From: a virus
Length of the DNA: 24,866 bases
Direction: 5' to 3' (one strand)
IMG/VR virus record: IMGVR_UViG_3300006327_000011
Coordinates: 1-24,866 of that record
This document shows, piece after piece, positions 1 to 9,000 of the stretch. The notes under the pieces are model-generated. The model saw nothing but the letters and a program-made list of their open reading frames with translations, did no database searches and was not told the origin of the DNA. Every line of letters starts with the position of its first letter. Position 1 is the first letter of the stretch. A program made the translations under genes and the position numbers.

Positions 1-1599
1 AGTGTTCCATTTGGATATGCAAAAGATGATATATTCTGTCAAGTAGAAGTGGTAGGAGAAGGTTTAGTTAAAAATCCAGATTGGAAACCAGTAGGTGATG
101 ATGCGGGAGATTATAGTGGATCAGATGCGGGACCGGATGATTTATTAAATGCTAATACTTCACAATTTGTAAGTCTTCTTGGATTTTTTGATCCTGACAA
201 TGGTAGTTCAAATGCAACGAATGATATAACTAAGGGCGCAAGAGGTGATTGGGTTTCTTTACAAAAAGAAGTTTCAGGAACTACATATCCTTATAAGGAA
301 CGAAATCCTTTTTTCCCAGCAATGGGAGGAACAGTTAAAGCTTATGAAGTAGACAATGGTGTAATTGTAGGAACACAACCTACTGGGTTAGGAGAAGATG
401 ATATTCCTAGTGGAAGATTTATTAGGCATGATTATGAAAGAGCAAATAGTGCAGGTACTATGCCAGAGAACAGGTATTATATTGACCAAGCTGAAAAATT
501 CTATTATGAAGTACCTTGTACTAATATCTCATATACAAGTGGAACTAGTGGTGCAATAGGTACTAATCATACTATGCCTAATACTGGAGAGCCTCCTCAT
601 ACTATGACTAAAACTGGATTAAGTGGTGCTATAAGTAGAATACAAGGAACATCAGTTACATGTGATGGTGTTTCAGTTGGTGTGGGTGCTACATCAACAG
701 TACCAGTAGATGAAACTACCACACATCCTTCTTTAAGTGGATCAGCCGGAGCACCTAGTGTCAATGCAACTATAGGAAATTATTATACACTTGGTGCAAA
801 CAATTACATTTATATAAACAGATTACATTATGAGTCTGTTACTATTACTTCAGGTACAAATTGGACAGCAACTTTAGGTACAGATACTACTGTATTTCCA
901 TGTAGATATAATTTCATACAGAAACACTTATATGAAGCTGGTGGTTCTGGAGATAATTCAATGAATGCTGATGTTCAGTTTGTAAAAGATACAATAAATG
1001 ATTTACAATCTTTAGCATCTTTTCGTGATCCAATTATTGATATAAACACTGCACAAGCAGGTGGAAGTGGTATAAGTGATGTTGCTTTTGATACTTATAT
1101 TCAAGCAGAACCTTTAGGGGATTTGGCAACATTGACTGCTGCAACAGAAACTTTTCGTACTTCTTGGAATCACAGTAATAATACCAGAACAGGGACTAAT
1201 AATGGTGGGAGTAATCTTGGTGTAACTGTATTTATGGCAAATACTGAATGGGCCGCTTTTCATACTGAAATATCTACATTTGGTACTAACTGTTCAAAAC
1301 GTGCCGCAGAAATTGATACACGTATTGGTGTACCTACACGTTCAGGAACACCATCAACATCTTATAAGCAATACCCCGCTGTTTATGTGTCAGCAGTACC
1401 AGCAGCAAATACTACTGGTGGAGTTGTTCCTTATGGTAGAGCAATTTATGACAGTTGTAATTATCTATTAGGTAAGACACTTAAATTGGGAGTACAATTA
1501 ATACAAGATATTCAAGGTTTAACTGATTTGGTAGATCTGGTTAAAAAGGCTAGAAACAAATATGAAATTTATAATGGTAGAGCGAAGGAGTATAGCTGA
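1..1599 (+). CDS. Putative virion structural protein, 5'-truncated by the window edge
   Basis: The reading frame is open from base 1, so the gene starts upstream; 532 residues are visible before the TGA at 1597-1599. A GTG at 49 could be read as a start but is not needed and has no clear ribosome site. I do not recognise the family. The visible part is rich in Gly, Thr, Ser and Asn, like phage structural proteins, with a Thr/Gly/His/Pro-rich low-complexity stretch (about nt 540-760). From about nt 950 it looks more globular and helical, and the last 60 residues form helical segments ending in a basic tail. No signal peptide or membrane segment is seen. It directly precedes wedge genes in one apparent transcription unit, so a baseplate or tail-hub role is a positional inference only. 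Its stop overlaps the next start (TGATG), suggesting translational coupling. Confidence 0.6.
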   Translation, partial: SVPFGYAKDDIFCQVEVVGEGLVKNPDWKPVGDDAGDYSGSDAGPDDLLNANTSQFVSLLGFFDPDNGSSNATNDITKGARGDWVSLQKEVSGTTYPYKERNPFFPAMGGTVKAYEVDNGVIVGTQPTGLGEDDIPSGRFIRHDYERANSAGTMPENRYYIDQAEKFYYEVPCTNISYTSGTSGAIGTNHTMPNTGEPPHTMTKTGLSGAISRIQGTSVTCDGVSVGVGATSTVPVDETTTHPSLSGSAGAPSVNATIGNYYTLGANNYIYINRLHYESVTITSGTNWTATLGTDTTVFPCRYNFIQKHLYEAGGSGDNSMNADVQFVKDTINDLQSLASFRDPIIDINTAQAGGSGISDVAFDTYIQAEPLGDLATLTAATETFRTSWNHSNNTRTGTNNGGSNLGVTVFMANTEWAAFHTEISTFGTNCSKRAAEIDTRIGVPTRSGTPSTSYKQYPAVYVSAVPAANTTGGVVPYGRAIYDSCNYLLGKTLKLGVQLIQDIQGLTDLVDLVKKARNKYEIYNGRAKEYS

Positions 1600-1784
1600 T
1601 GGCAGAACAAGAACATAAATGGAAAGAAGCAGAATTAAGAAGAGATGACATTAAGAAGTTATTAGAGAATACTAAAAAACTTGCTGAAATGTATTCAGAA
1701 GTTCTTAATCTAAAAAAGTCTGGTTGGGAAAATGTTTTAAGGGCAAGAGCTAAGAGAGAAGAAAAGGAAAAACAAAATGGCTGA
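1599..1784 (+). CDS. Small charged helical protein, unknown function
   Basis: This 61-residue protein is almost entirely Lys, Glu, Arg, Ala and Leu, and is predicted by eye to be one long helix or coiled coil (spaced hydrophobics such as LLENTKKLAEMYSEVLNL). The ATG at 1599 shares its A with the upstream TGA stop and has a good AAGGAG site at 1585-1590, which supports this start and suggests coupled translation. The 3' end overlaps the next gene by 8 nt. I do not recognise the family. Its place between two putative structural genes suggests a small structural or chaperone-like partner, but nothing in the sequence proves this. Confidence 0.65.
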   Translation: MAEQEHKWKEAELRRDDIKKLLENTKKLAEMYSEVLNLKKSGWENVLRARAKREEKEKQNG

Positions 1785-3768
1785 ATTTGAAGCATTATTA
1801 ACGGCGAAGGCCGAATGGAAACCCCATCAAATTGCAAAGGCGGGAGATATTTCTGCTTTAGCATCTGCAGCTACAAATCTTGCTGAAATAGTAAAGTCTA
1901 GTCTTGAACTTGCTAGAAATGGAATGGAAGTTGTTAAACTCTTAGCGGCATTACAAAATATTAATCCTATTTTAGTTGCATTAGATAAATTAGCAGATGA
2001 AGTATTAAAACAAATCCATGATTTAAAAGAGGCCGGATATTGGTACTTATATGTTGATCCATATTTTAAAGGAAATGTAACAGGAACACATCCCTTTGAT
2101 TATGGATTTGAACAGTTAAGAAATGAAGCCGGTAAACGTTATTGGCAAATAAAGAACGATTCTGGTAATTGGGAAGATACTACAACCAAACCTGAAATGA
2201 TAGATTTAGATCAAAAAAAGGCTAGACCAAAATTAGTTACACCAAGAAAATTAATTGCGGGTGGTTATAATTGGTTTGATCCCTTACCTGATCCACTTGA
2301 GGGTCAAAGTAAATTTCCTCAATTTAGTGTAAAAAATGTAATTAATGAATTTGTGAAGGCGTTTGATGATGAGGGTGATGTTCCCAGATATAGAAAAAAT
2401 GCTAAAGATTCTGATTTACCAAAAAAGGATGATATATCAAAAGGAATGGATGATTCTGCAGCTTCAGTAGTATATGATATTGATGGTAATCCATTTAGAG
2501 GATGGGACCCCGCTGAAGATTTTGGATTAGAATTATTTGATATGGGAAAAAGAACCGCAGAACAATCACGTTGGCCTCTAGATTATGAAGCATCAAGAAA
2601 ACCTATTAATACTAAAGTTTCAATAGGTAAACCTAATATTTTAGGAAATACAGAATTTGATGGTGGATCTGGAGCAATCGCAATTATAATTGCCGCAGAT
2701 AACTTTGATAAATTTGCATCAGTCTTTAATGAATTTTCGAAAATGTTTTCTGATATTCCCGAATTTTCAGCCGATCAGGGTCAAAATTTACTAAACAAAT
2801 TAAAAGAAATTATTACCCCAAATGATGTAAAAGTTAGTTTAACTCAAGTTGATACTAAGTATGAAAAATTTGTAGCTGGTGATATTATAAGTGGAAAACG
2901 ATATGGTAGTCTTGGAGAAGTAAGATCTGTCAATTCTTCTGCTACAACCGCCACATCTATGAAGGGGCAGAAAGTAATAAAAGTAATTGATGATCTTGGA
3001 GAACCACTTAAAGATAAAGAAGGTGATATAATTGAGGTACTTGAAGAAATAGATTTAAATCCAGATGAACGATGGGTGGATATGGAAATAATGGTGAAGC
3101 CTATGAGGGGGGTTGATGGATATAACCCGTGGACTCCAGGCGATACAGTTTTAGAGATGGAAAAAAGAGGAAAGTTTGGAAACTCAGAAGCAACAACCGC
3201 CGAAACTGGAATTGATTATTATGATAATTATGTTATGGTGGGAGCAGAGACTGTCACCTTACCTAAAAATTTAAGAGTATATCCAAAGATAGGAAAAGTT
3301 TTAGTTGAAACATTACAAGTACTTCCAGATTCTACTCCTCCCGATTTTGATGGAATACAAATTAAAGATATTGTTCCTGGTTGGGGAGAATTTTTTCAAG
3401 AGTTAGAAAACTTTGTAAAACAAATAAAAGGAATGATAATAGATTCTACCGGATTTATTCAAGAGATGATTAATATGTTGGCACAGATTGAAGATTTTCT
3501 AGAACATTTAATTAAACTTATTGATAAATTTTTGGAATTTTTTAGAATAACATTACCATCATCTGGAGTATTCGCACTTTATATTCCAAATCAAAACGGA
3601 GGAAATGAGGGTTTAAAGAAGGAAATCAAAAATGCCACAGGTATTCCAGATATGGGTTACGCATCAGGAATATTATTTATTGGTACAGAAGGAGATAAAC
3701 TCATTGCAGGAGGGGGTAGTAAAAATCCAATAGATTTGTTAGCATTAGTGCTAGGACTACTTAACTAA
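1777..3768 (+). CDS. Unrecognised 663-aa putative baseplate/tail structural protein
   Basis: I do not recognise this family. The ATG at 1777 overlaps the previous gene by 8 nt and follows an A-rich GGA-containing leader. Residues about 8-75 are Ala/Leu-rich helix. The middle (about 80-530) is mixed, with aromatic and Asp/Pro-rich loops such as GGYNWFDPLPDP. Residues about 535-588 form a striking amphipathic helical stretch (FVKQIKGMIIDSTGFIQEM and following). After it comes a short beta/Gly segment with YASGILFIG at about 628-636, and then a hydrophobic end (LLALVLGLLN). The hydrophobic tail is too short and too late to call a membrane anchor. The gene lies immediately upstream of gp25 and gp6, where T4-like phages carry baseplate genes, so a hub or wedge role is plausible. 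It does not look like a known lysozyme-bearing gp5 or a VgrG-type spike: no lysozyme catalytic motif or triple-beta repeat is visible. Confidence 0.6.
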   Translation: MAEFEALLTAKAEWKPHQIAKAGDISALASAATNLAEIVKSSLELARNGMEVVKLLAALQNINPILVALDKLADEVLKQIHDLKEAGYWYLYVDPYFKGNVTGTHPFDYGFEQLRNEAGKRYWQIKNDSGNWEDTTTKPEMIDLDQKKARPKLVTPRKLIAGGYNWFDPLPDPLEGQSKFPQFSVKNVINEFVKAFDDEGDVPRYRKNAKDSDLPKKDDISKGMDDSAASVVYDIDGNPFRGWDPAEDFGLELFDMGKRTAEQSRWPLDYEASRKPINTKVSIGKPNILGNTEFDGGSGAIAIIIAADNFDKFASVFNEFSKMFSDIPEFSADQGQNLLNKLKEIITPNDVKVSLTQVDTKYEKFVAGDIISGKRYGSLGEVRSVNSSATTATSMKGQKVIKVIDDLGEPLKDKEGDIIEVLEEIDLNPDERWVDMEIMVKPMRGVDGYNPWTPGDTVLEMEKRGKFGNSEATTAETGIDYYDNYVMVGAETVTLPKNLRVYPKIGKVLVETLQVLPDSTPPDFDGIQIKDIVPGWGEFFQELENFVKQIKGMIIDSTGFIQEMINMLAQIEDFLEHLIKLIDKFLEFFRITLPSSGVFALYIPNQNGGNEGLKKEIKNATGIPDMGYASGILFIGTEGDKLIAGGGSKNPIDLLALVLGLLN

Positions 3769-3793
3769 ATTAACTAAATATTAAGAGCAAGAT

Positions 3794-4186
3794 ATGGCTA
3801 CTACATACGGAAAAGATTACGTTGATTTTGATATGGATTTTACAAAACATCCATCTCATGGTGACTTATCTAAAGTTAAAAAATCAACAGCTATTAGCAG
3901 ATCTATAAAAAATTTATTAAGCACAAAATCAAATGAAAGATTATTTCAACCAGATGTTGACAATGGTATAGGAATTCTTTTATTTGAAAATTTTAGTAAT
4001 CTTACTACTGCTAGGTTAGAAAAAGCAATTAGGTTTACGATAGAAAAATATGAACCTAGAGCAATAATTGGTAATGTAACAGTAAAAGCTCAAGAAGATC
4101 GGAACGCATACGAAGTATTAATAACTTATATGCCGGATAATGACGCTAGAGAAACAAACCTAGAAGTCTATTTGGAGAGGACATAG
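3794..4186 (+). CDS. gp25: Baseplate wedge subunit gp25 (GPW/gp25 family)
   Basis: The 130-residue length and the sequence match the T4 gp25 / phage P2 gpW-related baseplate family. The recognisable core runs from about residue 25 to 115: SISIKNLL-type helix (seen as SRSIKNLLSTKSNERLF), the FxPDVDNGIGILLFEN segment, then an R-L-E-K helix followed by a strand pair leading to YMPDN. In T4, gp25 is a small core component of each of the six wedges; with gp6 and gp53 it forms the inner ring around the tube and helps prime sheath polymerisation. It acts in the assembled virion tail. The gene sits 7 nt before gp6, the arrangement expected in marine T4-like phages. The ATG at 3794 lies 25 nt after the preceding stop with only a weak ribosome site (AAGAGC). 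The identity is secure; the exact start is slightly less so. Confidence 0.94.
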   Translation: MATTYGKDYVDFDMDFTKHPSHGDLSKVKKSTAISRSIKNLLSTKSNERLFQPDVDNGIGILLFENFSNLTTARLEKAIRFTIEKYEPRAIIGNVTVKAQEDRNAYEVLITYMPDNDARETNLEVYLERT

Positions 4187-4193
4187 ATAACAC

Positions 4194-6071
4194 ATGGCAA
4201 GTTCAGATGGTAAACTTAATATATCAGAATTAGACTTTACTAAGATTAAAGAGAATCTTCAAGGATTCTTAACAAGTCAATCTGATTTTGTGGGATATGA
4301 TTTTACGGGATCTTCCTTTGATGTTCTTCTTGATATTTTATCTTACAATACTCATTATAATTCATATTATGCAAATATGATTGCTAATGAAATGTTTTTA
4401 GATTCGGCCTCTCTTAGAAATTCTGTTGTAGCAAGAGCAAAACATCTAGGTTATAGACCACGTTCTGCACAAGGATCAAAAGCACAAGTAACACTTACTA
4501 TTACACCAACAGATCAGCCCGCCGGTATAAACATCCCTAAGAATACCCAGTTTCAAGGAGAAGTAGAGGGCGTAACATATATTTGGTGTACTTCTAATTC
4601 TTATTCTGTAAATATTAATGCAAATGGAGTTTATACAGTTGCTAGTGTAGATCTTACACAAGGAATGCCTACGACATTTAGATATACTGCTAATACAGGA
4701 GATCCAGATCAAAAATTTATTCTTCCTAATGAGAATACAGATATTAGTACTTTAGAGGTTACAATTCAAAATAGTTCTACTGATACTGATTCGGCAGTAT
4801 ATTCAGAAGCAACAGATATAACTACTGTAAATTCTAGTTCAAAAATTTATTTTATAGATGAAGCTGAAGATGGTAAGTTTGTAATTCAATTTGGTGATGG
4901 AACATTAGGTAAACAATTATCAAATGGGAATATTGTTATACTATCAAGTTTAGTATGTGAAACTGATGCAACCAATGGTGCAAAAGCCTTTTCAGTAGTG
5001 TCTGATGTTGGAGGATATTCTAATGTAAAAATTGAGACTACATCTATTTCAGCTGGTGGAGCCGTTGCCGCAGATATAGATGAAATAAAATTTAATGCTC
5101 CTAAAAACTATGAATCTCAAAATAGATGTGTTACAATTCATGATTATGTGGCTCTAGTTAAAAGAGATTATGGTGATGCACAAGCGGTTGTTGCTTGGGG
5201 TGGAGAAGATGCAGATCCCCCAGTTTATGGAAAAGTTTATGTAGCAATTAAACCGGCATCAGGTTCAGTTCTTTCTCAATCTAATAAAACTTTTGTAGAA
5301 GATGAAATATTAAAGAAAAGAAATATTGTAGGAATTACTCCGGAAGTTGTAGATCCAGATTATATGTATTTAAAAGTTAGTAGTACAGTTAAATATGATT
5401 CTGGTGCAACTACAAATAGTGCTTCTCAACTTAAGTCAACAGTAACTAATCAGATTACAGCTTTTGGAGATACTAATTTAAAAACTTTTGATAAATCATT
5501 TAGATATTCAAAATTAATTAAAGAAATAGATGAATCTGAAATTTCTGTTAAAAGTAATCAAACATCTATTCAATTAAAAAGACTTCTTTATCCATTGTTA
5601 GGATCAGCTGAAGCCTATGATATGCCATTTTCTAATCAAATCTATCACCCTTCTAATACTTTTTGGGGTGCAGTAACTAGTAATACATTTTCGTATACAG
5701 ATTCTGCAAATACTCAATGGTCAGGTTGTAGATTACAAGATAACAATGGAGTAGTTGAAGTATATAGAACTTCAGGAGAAGATAGAATTATTGTTAATAA
5801 TAATGTAGGTACAGTAAATTATCTTACTGGAAAAATATCACTTACAAGTTTTAAACCTCTTATTATTGGTTCAGAGACTACAGGAAATACTACACCATTA
5901 GAAGTTTATATTACTCCGGCCTCATCAGATGTTAATCCTCTTAGAGAACAAATTATATTAATAGAATCAGGAGATATTAGTATTACAATGTTAGATGATG
6001 CAGGAACAGGTACGTATGTTGAAGGAACTATTTCAACTACTGATGGAACAACTCTAGCAACTGGATATTAA
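4194..6071 (+). CDS. gp6: Baseplate wedge subunit gp6 (baseplate J-like)
   Basis: The 625 residues compare with about 660 for T4 gp6. The N-terminal 90 residues carry the signature of the family: L-D-F-x-x-I-K-x-N-L, then YDFTGSSFDVLLDILSYNT, a Tyr/Asn-rich segment, EMFLDSASLRNSVV and LGYRPRSA. The baseplate J-like beta region follows (INIPKNTQF, then FGDGTLGKQL at about residues 234-243), and a helical middle with KRDYGDAQAVVAWGGED. In T4, paired gp6 molecules form the ring that ties the six wedges together and opens during the sheath-contraction switch. It follows gp25 by 7 nt, with a GGAGAGGA element overlapping the end of gp25 that could serve as its ribosome site. The C-terminal part (Ser/Thr-rich, ending TTLATGY) is less conserved. 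No frameshift or missing segment is apparent. Confidence 0.93.
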   Translation: MASSDGKLNISELDFTKIKENLQGFLTSQSDFVGYDFTGSSFDVLLDILSYNTHYNSYYANMIANEMFLDSASLRNSVVARAKHLGYRPRSAQGSKAQVTLTITPTDQPAGINIPKNTQFQGEVEGVTYIWCTSNSYSVNINANGVYTVASVDLTQGMPTTFRYTANTGDPDQKFILPNENTDISTLEVTIQNSSTDTDSAVYSEATDITTVNSSSKIYFIDEAEDGKFVIQFGDGTLGKQLSNGNIVILSSLVCETDATNGAKAFSVVSDVGGYSNVKIETTSISAGGAVAADIDEIKFNAPKNYESQNRCVTIHDYVALVKRDYGDAQAVVAWGGEDADPPVYGKVYVAIKPASGSVLSQSNKTFVEDEILKKRNIVGITPEVVDPDYMYLKVSSTVKYDSGATTNSASQLKSTVTNQITAFGDTNLKTFDKSFRYSKLIKEIDESEISVKSNQTSIQLKRLLYPLLGSAEAYDMPFSNQIYHPSNTFWGAVTSNTFSYTDSANTQWSGCRLQDNNGVVEVYRTSGEDRIIVNNNVGTVNYLTGKISLTSFKPLIIGSETTGNTTPLEVYITPASSDVNPLREQIILIESGDISITMLDDAGTGTYVEGTISTTDGTTLATGY

Positions 6072-6073
6072 TC

Positions 6074-9000
6074 GTGTCTGAAGTTAAAGATAAAAAAGAT
6101 GTATCAGTTTTAATTGAAACTCAATTACCAGAGTTTATTACCAACGAACATCCAAAATTCAAAAAATTCATAGAAAAATACTATGAATTTATGGAATCCT
6201 ACCAACTTTATTTTGGGTCAACATTTACATTTAATGAACCAAAGCTTCAAGATGAAGATGAAAATTTTCTTGCCTATGAAGATGGAGATCGTCTTCAATT
6301 AGAATCAGAACGAGATATTGTAGGTAATGCAAACCTTATGTTTACTGTAGGGGAAACTCTTACAGGTGCTAATAGTGGTGCAACCGCAGTTGTTACTGGT
6401 ACAAAAGGTAATACTATTGCCTTTGTAAAAAAGACTAACGAAGCAGTTTTTACATACAATGAAAAAGTTACTGGTAGTGATTCTCGTTCCTATGGTAATT
6501 TAGCAAATGGTGTTAGTGATGGTACATTTCCTAAAGCGGCAATAGATGCATATCAAACAAAAGCACCAGCGGTAGCAATAAGAGAATTAGTTGATTCACA
6601 AGATATTGATACTTCATGTGAAGGTCTTATTGATGATGCATGGAAAAAGGAATTTTATACAAATGTTCCTAAAACTTCTGTTGCTGATAGACGACAACTT
6701 CTTAAGAGAATGAAACAAGTTTATCGGTCAAAAGGTAATGAAGCATCTTTTGGTTGGTTGTTTAGAACACTCTTTGCTAAAGAAGATATAGAATTTTATT
6801 ATCCTAAAACAGACTTATTAAAGATGTCTGATGGAGAATGGTCACTTGATAAATCAATCAAAATTGTAACTTCTAGTGCAAATAATATTAATCTATTTAC
6901 GGGTAGAAAAATTGTTGGTAGTCTTTCTAAATGTACTGCAATAGTTGAAAAACAAATTACATCTTTTGCAGGAGCCCTTCAAGTTACAGAATTAACATTA
7001 TCAGATGTAGTACAGGGTGTTGTTGATGGTGAATTATTTTACTTTAAAGAAAACGAAATCGTTACCTCTGAAACTGATACAGATGGATTATATGCAGATG
7101 CAACAGTATCGGGTATTTTACAAAGTGTTACAGTAGATGTTGGTGGAACAAATTATATTATTGGTGATGAAGTTCATATTACCGGTGGTGGTGGACAGGG
7201 TGCACGAGCAAGAGTATCAGCAATTTTAGATTCTGTTGTTGAAGGAATTGATGTTATAGATTCTGGGGATGGTTATGCAGTAGGTGATGTAGTAGGTTTT
7301 ATTAATGATGGAACAGGTGGTTCTGGAGCCGCCGCTCAAATTAATAAAATTGTTTCTACTGGAGCAATATTAAGAAATACTGATTTAGTTAGTGCTTATG
7401 CCGTAAAACAATTATCAGCAGGAGATTATTCTAGTACATTCTTAGGACATAATGCCAATACTCATTTATATGGTAACTCTTCTTTAATATTTTCGGCAGC
7501 AATTAAATCAGCTTCAGCAAAACTCTATGATAATCAAGGTAATTATAATGCTACACAACATATCCTTGCCGGAGATAGAATTGCAAAGGAAGTAACTGTA
7601 GATACTTCAGGACTAACCATTACTCAATCTGTAAAAACTGTTACACTTTCTGCTGGACTTTCAGAAGAAGAAAAAATAGATGTAGTTGGTGGTAAACTTA
7701 CTTATGCAAACGCAAATACAACTATTATTACAGGTTTTAATGCAAATAATGTTTTAACAGTTAGAGATACACATAACTTTGGAACAGGTCAAACTGTTAC
7801 TATTGAATATGCAAGTAATACTTATTGGGGTACAGTTATTAGTGCCAATACTACTGCATTCTTATATTCGGTTGGTTCTTATTATCGTGATAACGATATA
7901 GATGCATTGACAGTACAAAATTTTGTCAATGATGATAACATCATAGTATATGATACTAAGTTTACAAAATTAGGTGCGGCTGCAGATGGATCAGGCTCCG
8001 ATGCTCATAGTATGCATAATGGTATTACATTTCAAGTTGGAAATACCCCCGCCACAGTAACAACTAATACCTTTACTATGGTTGATGCACATGGAGCAAG
8101 TCCTGACTTAGAGTTAGTTTGTAATGGTGCTCTTAATATGACTTCAGTTAATGTTGGAGCAATTGATTCATTTGTTTTAACTTCAGGTGGTGGAAAATAC
8201 GAATCAAAACCCCCCGTTACTATAGCTAATAATTATACTCCAACTTTAGGAAATGCTTTAGATGTTGTAGGTGCACCTAATTCCATACTTAATTTAAATC
8301 TTCATTCATTTTTTGGGTCTACAGGATTAATTTCACAAGATGGTAATGTTGTTACTTTAACTAGTGATGATGCATGGCCGGAAGCTAATTCTGGAATACT
8401 TACACTCATATATGCAAATGGTGTTACAGATCAAGTAACTGAAGTTACAAGTAATACTGTTATTAGAGTAAGTAATGAAAAACTTTTCGGACAAGGTGTA
8501 GGAGATAATCCTGATAAGGAAACTTTTACTCTTACCTATATGGCACTCGCCAATAATATTACAAAAAATTCATTACTCTATAATGATGATTATACTGCAA
8601 GAGGTAGAGTTCTTGATTTTATAGACAAAGCACATATTGCTACTACTGCCAGACCATTAACAATCGAAAATGGTAATACATCTCTTAGAGTGGATATGTT
8701 AACCACTCAAGATTTTGGTTCAACAGTAGAAAATATATTATTAGAAGAAAAAGACTTTCATCAAGATCGATATTCCCACGAAAGACTTTTACTTGAATCA
8801 GATACAGCAGGATCGCAAGATGGTGGTGGAGGACTATTCATAATTGAAGATAGTGTTACATGGTTACAAATGGAAGATGATGATCTTATTTGTAATGAAT
8901 CAGATCAATCAAGATTCTATTCTGAAGATACAAGTGGAGAACGAGTTACCGCATATAGTAATGCAGCTTCTGCATATTCTACAGGAACTTATGCACAATC

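Noticed and set aside
49-51. GTG at 49 as the start of the first gene
   Set aside because: The frame is open back to base 1 with protein-like sequence and no clear ribosome site precedes 49, so the gene is more likely truncated by the window.
1550-1864. Reverse-strand open frame of 104 codons
   Set aside because: It covers three overlapping forward genes with good ribosome sites and coupling, and has no plausible protein features of its own.
3573-3768. Membrane anchor at the end of the 663-aa protein
   Set aside because: The hydrophobic end is only about ten residues long and directly at the terminus, too short for a membrane-spanning segment.
3773-3780. ACTAAATA in the gap before gp25 as a late promoter
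   Set aside because: It differs from TATAAATA at two positions and lies only 13 nt before the ATG, too close to give a leader with a ribosome site.
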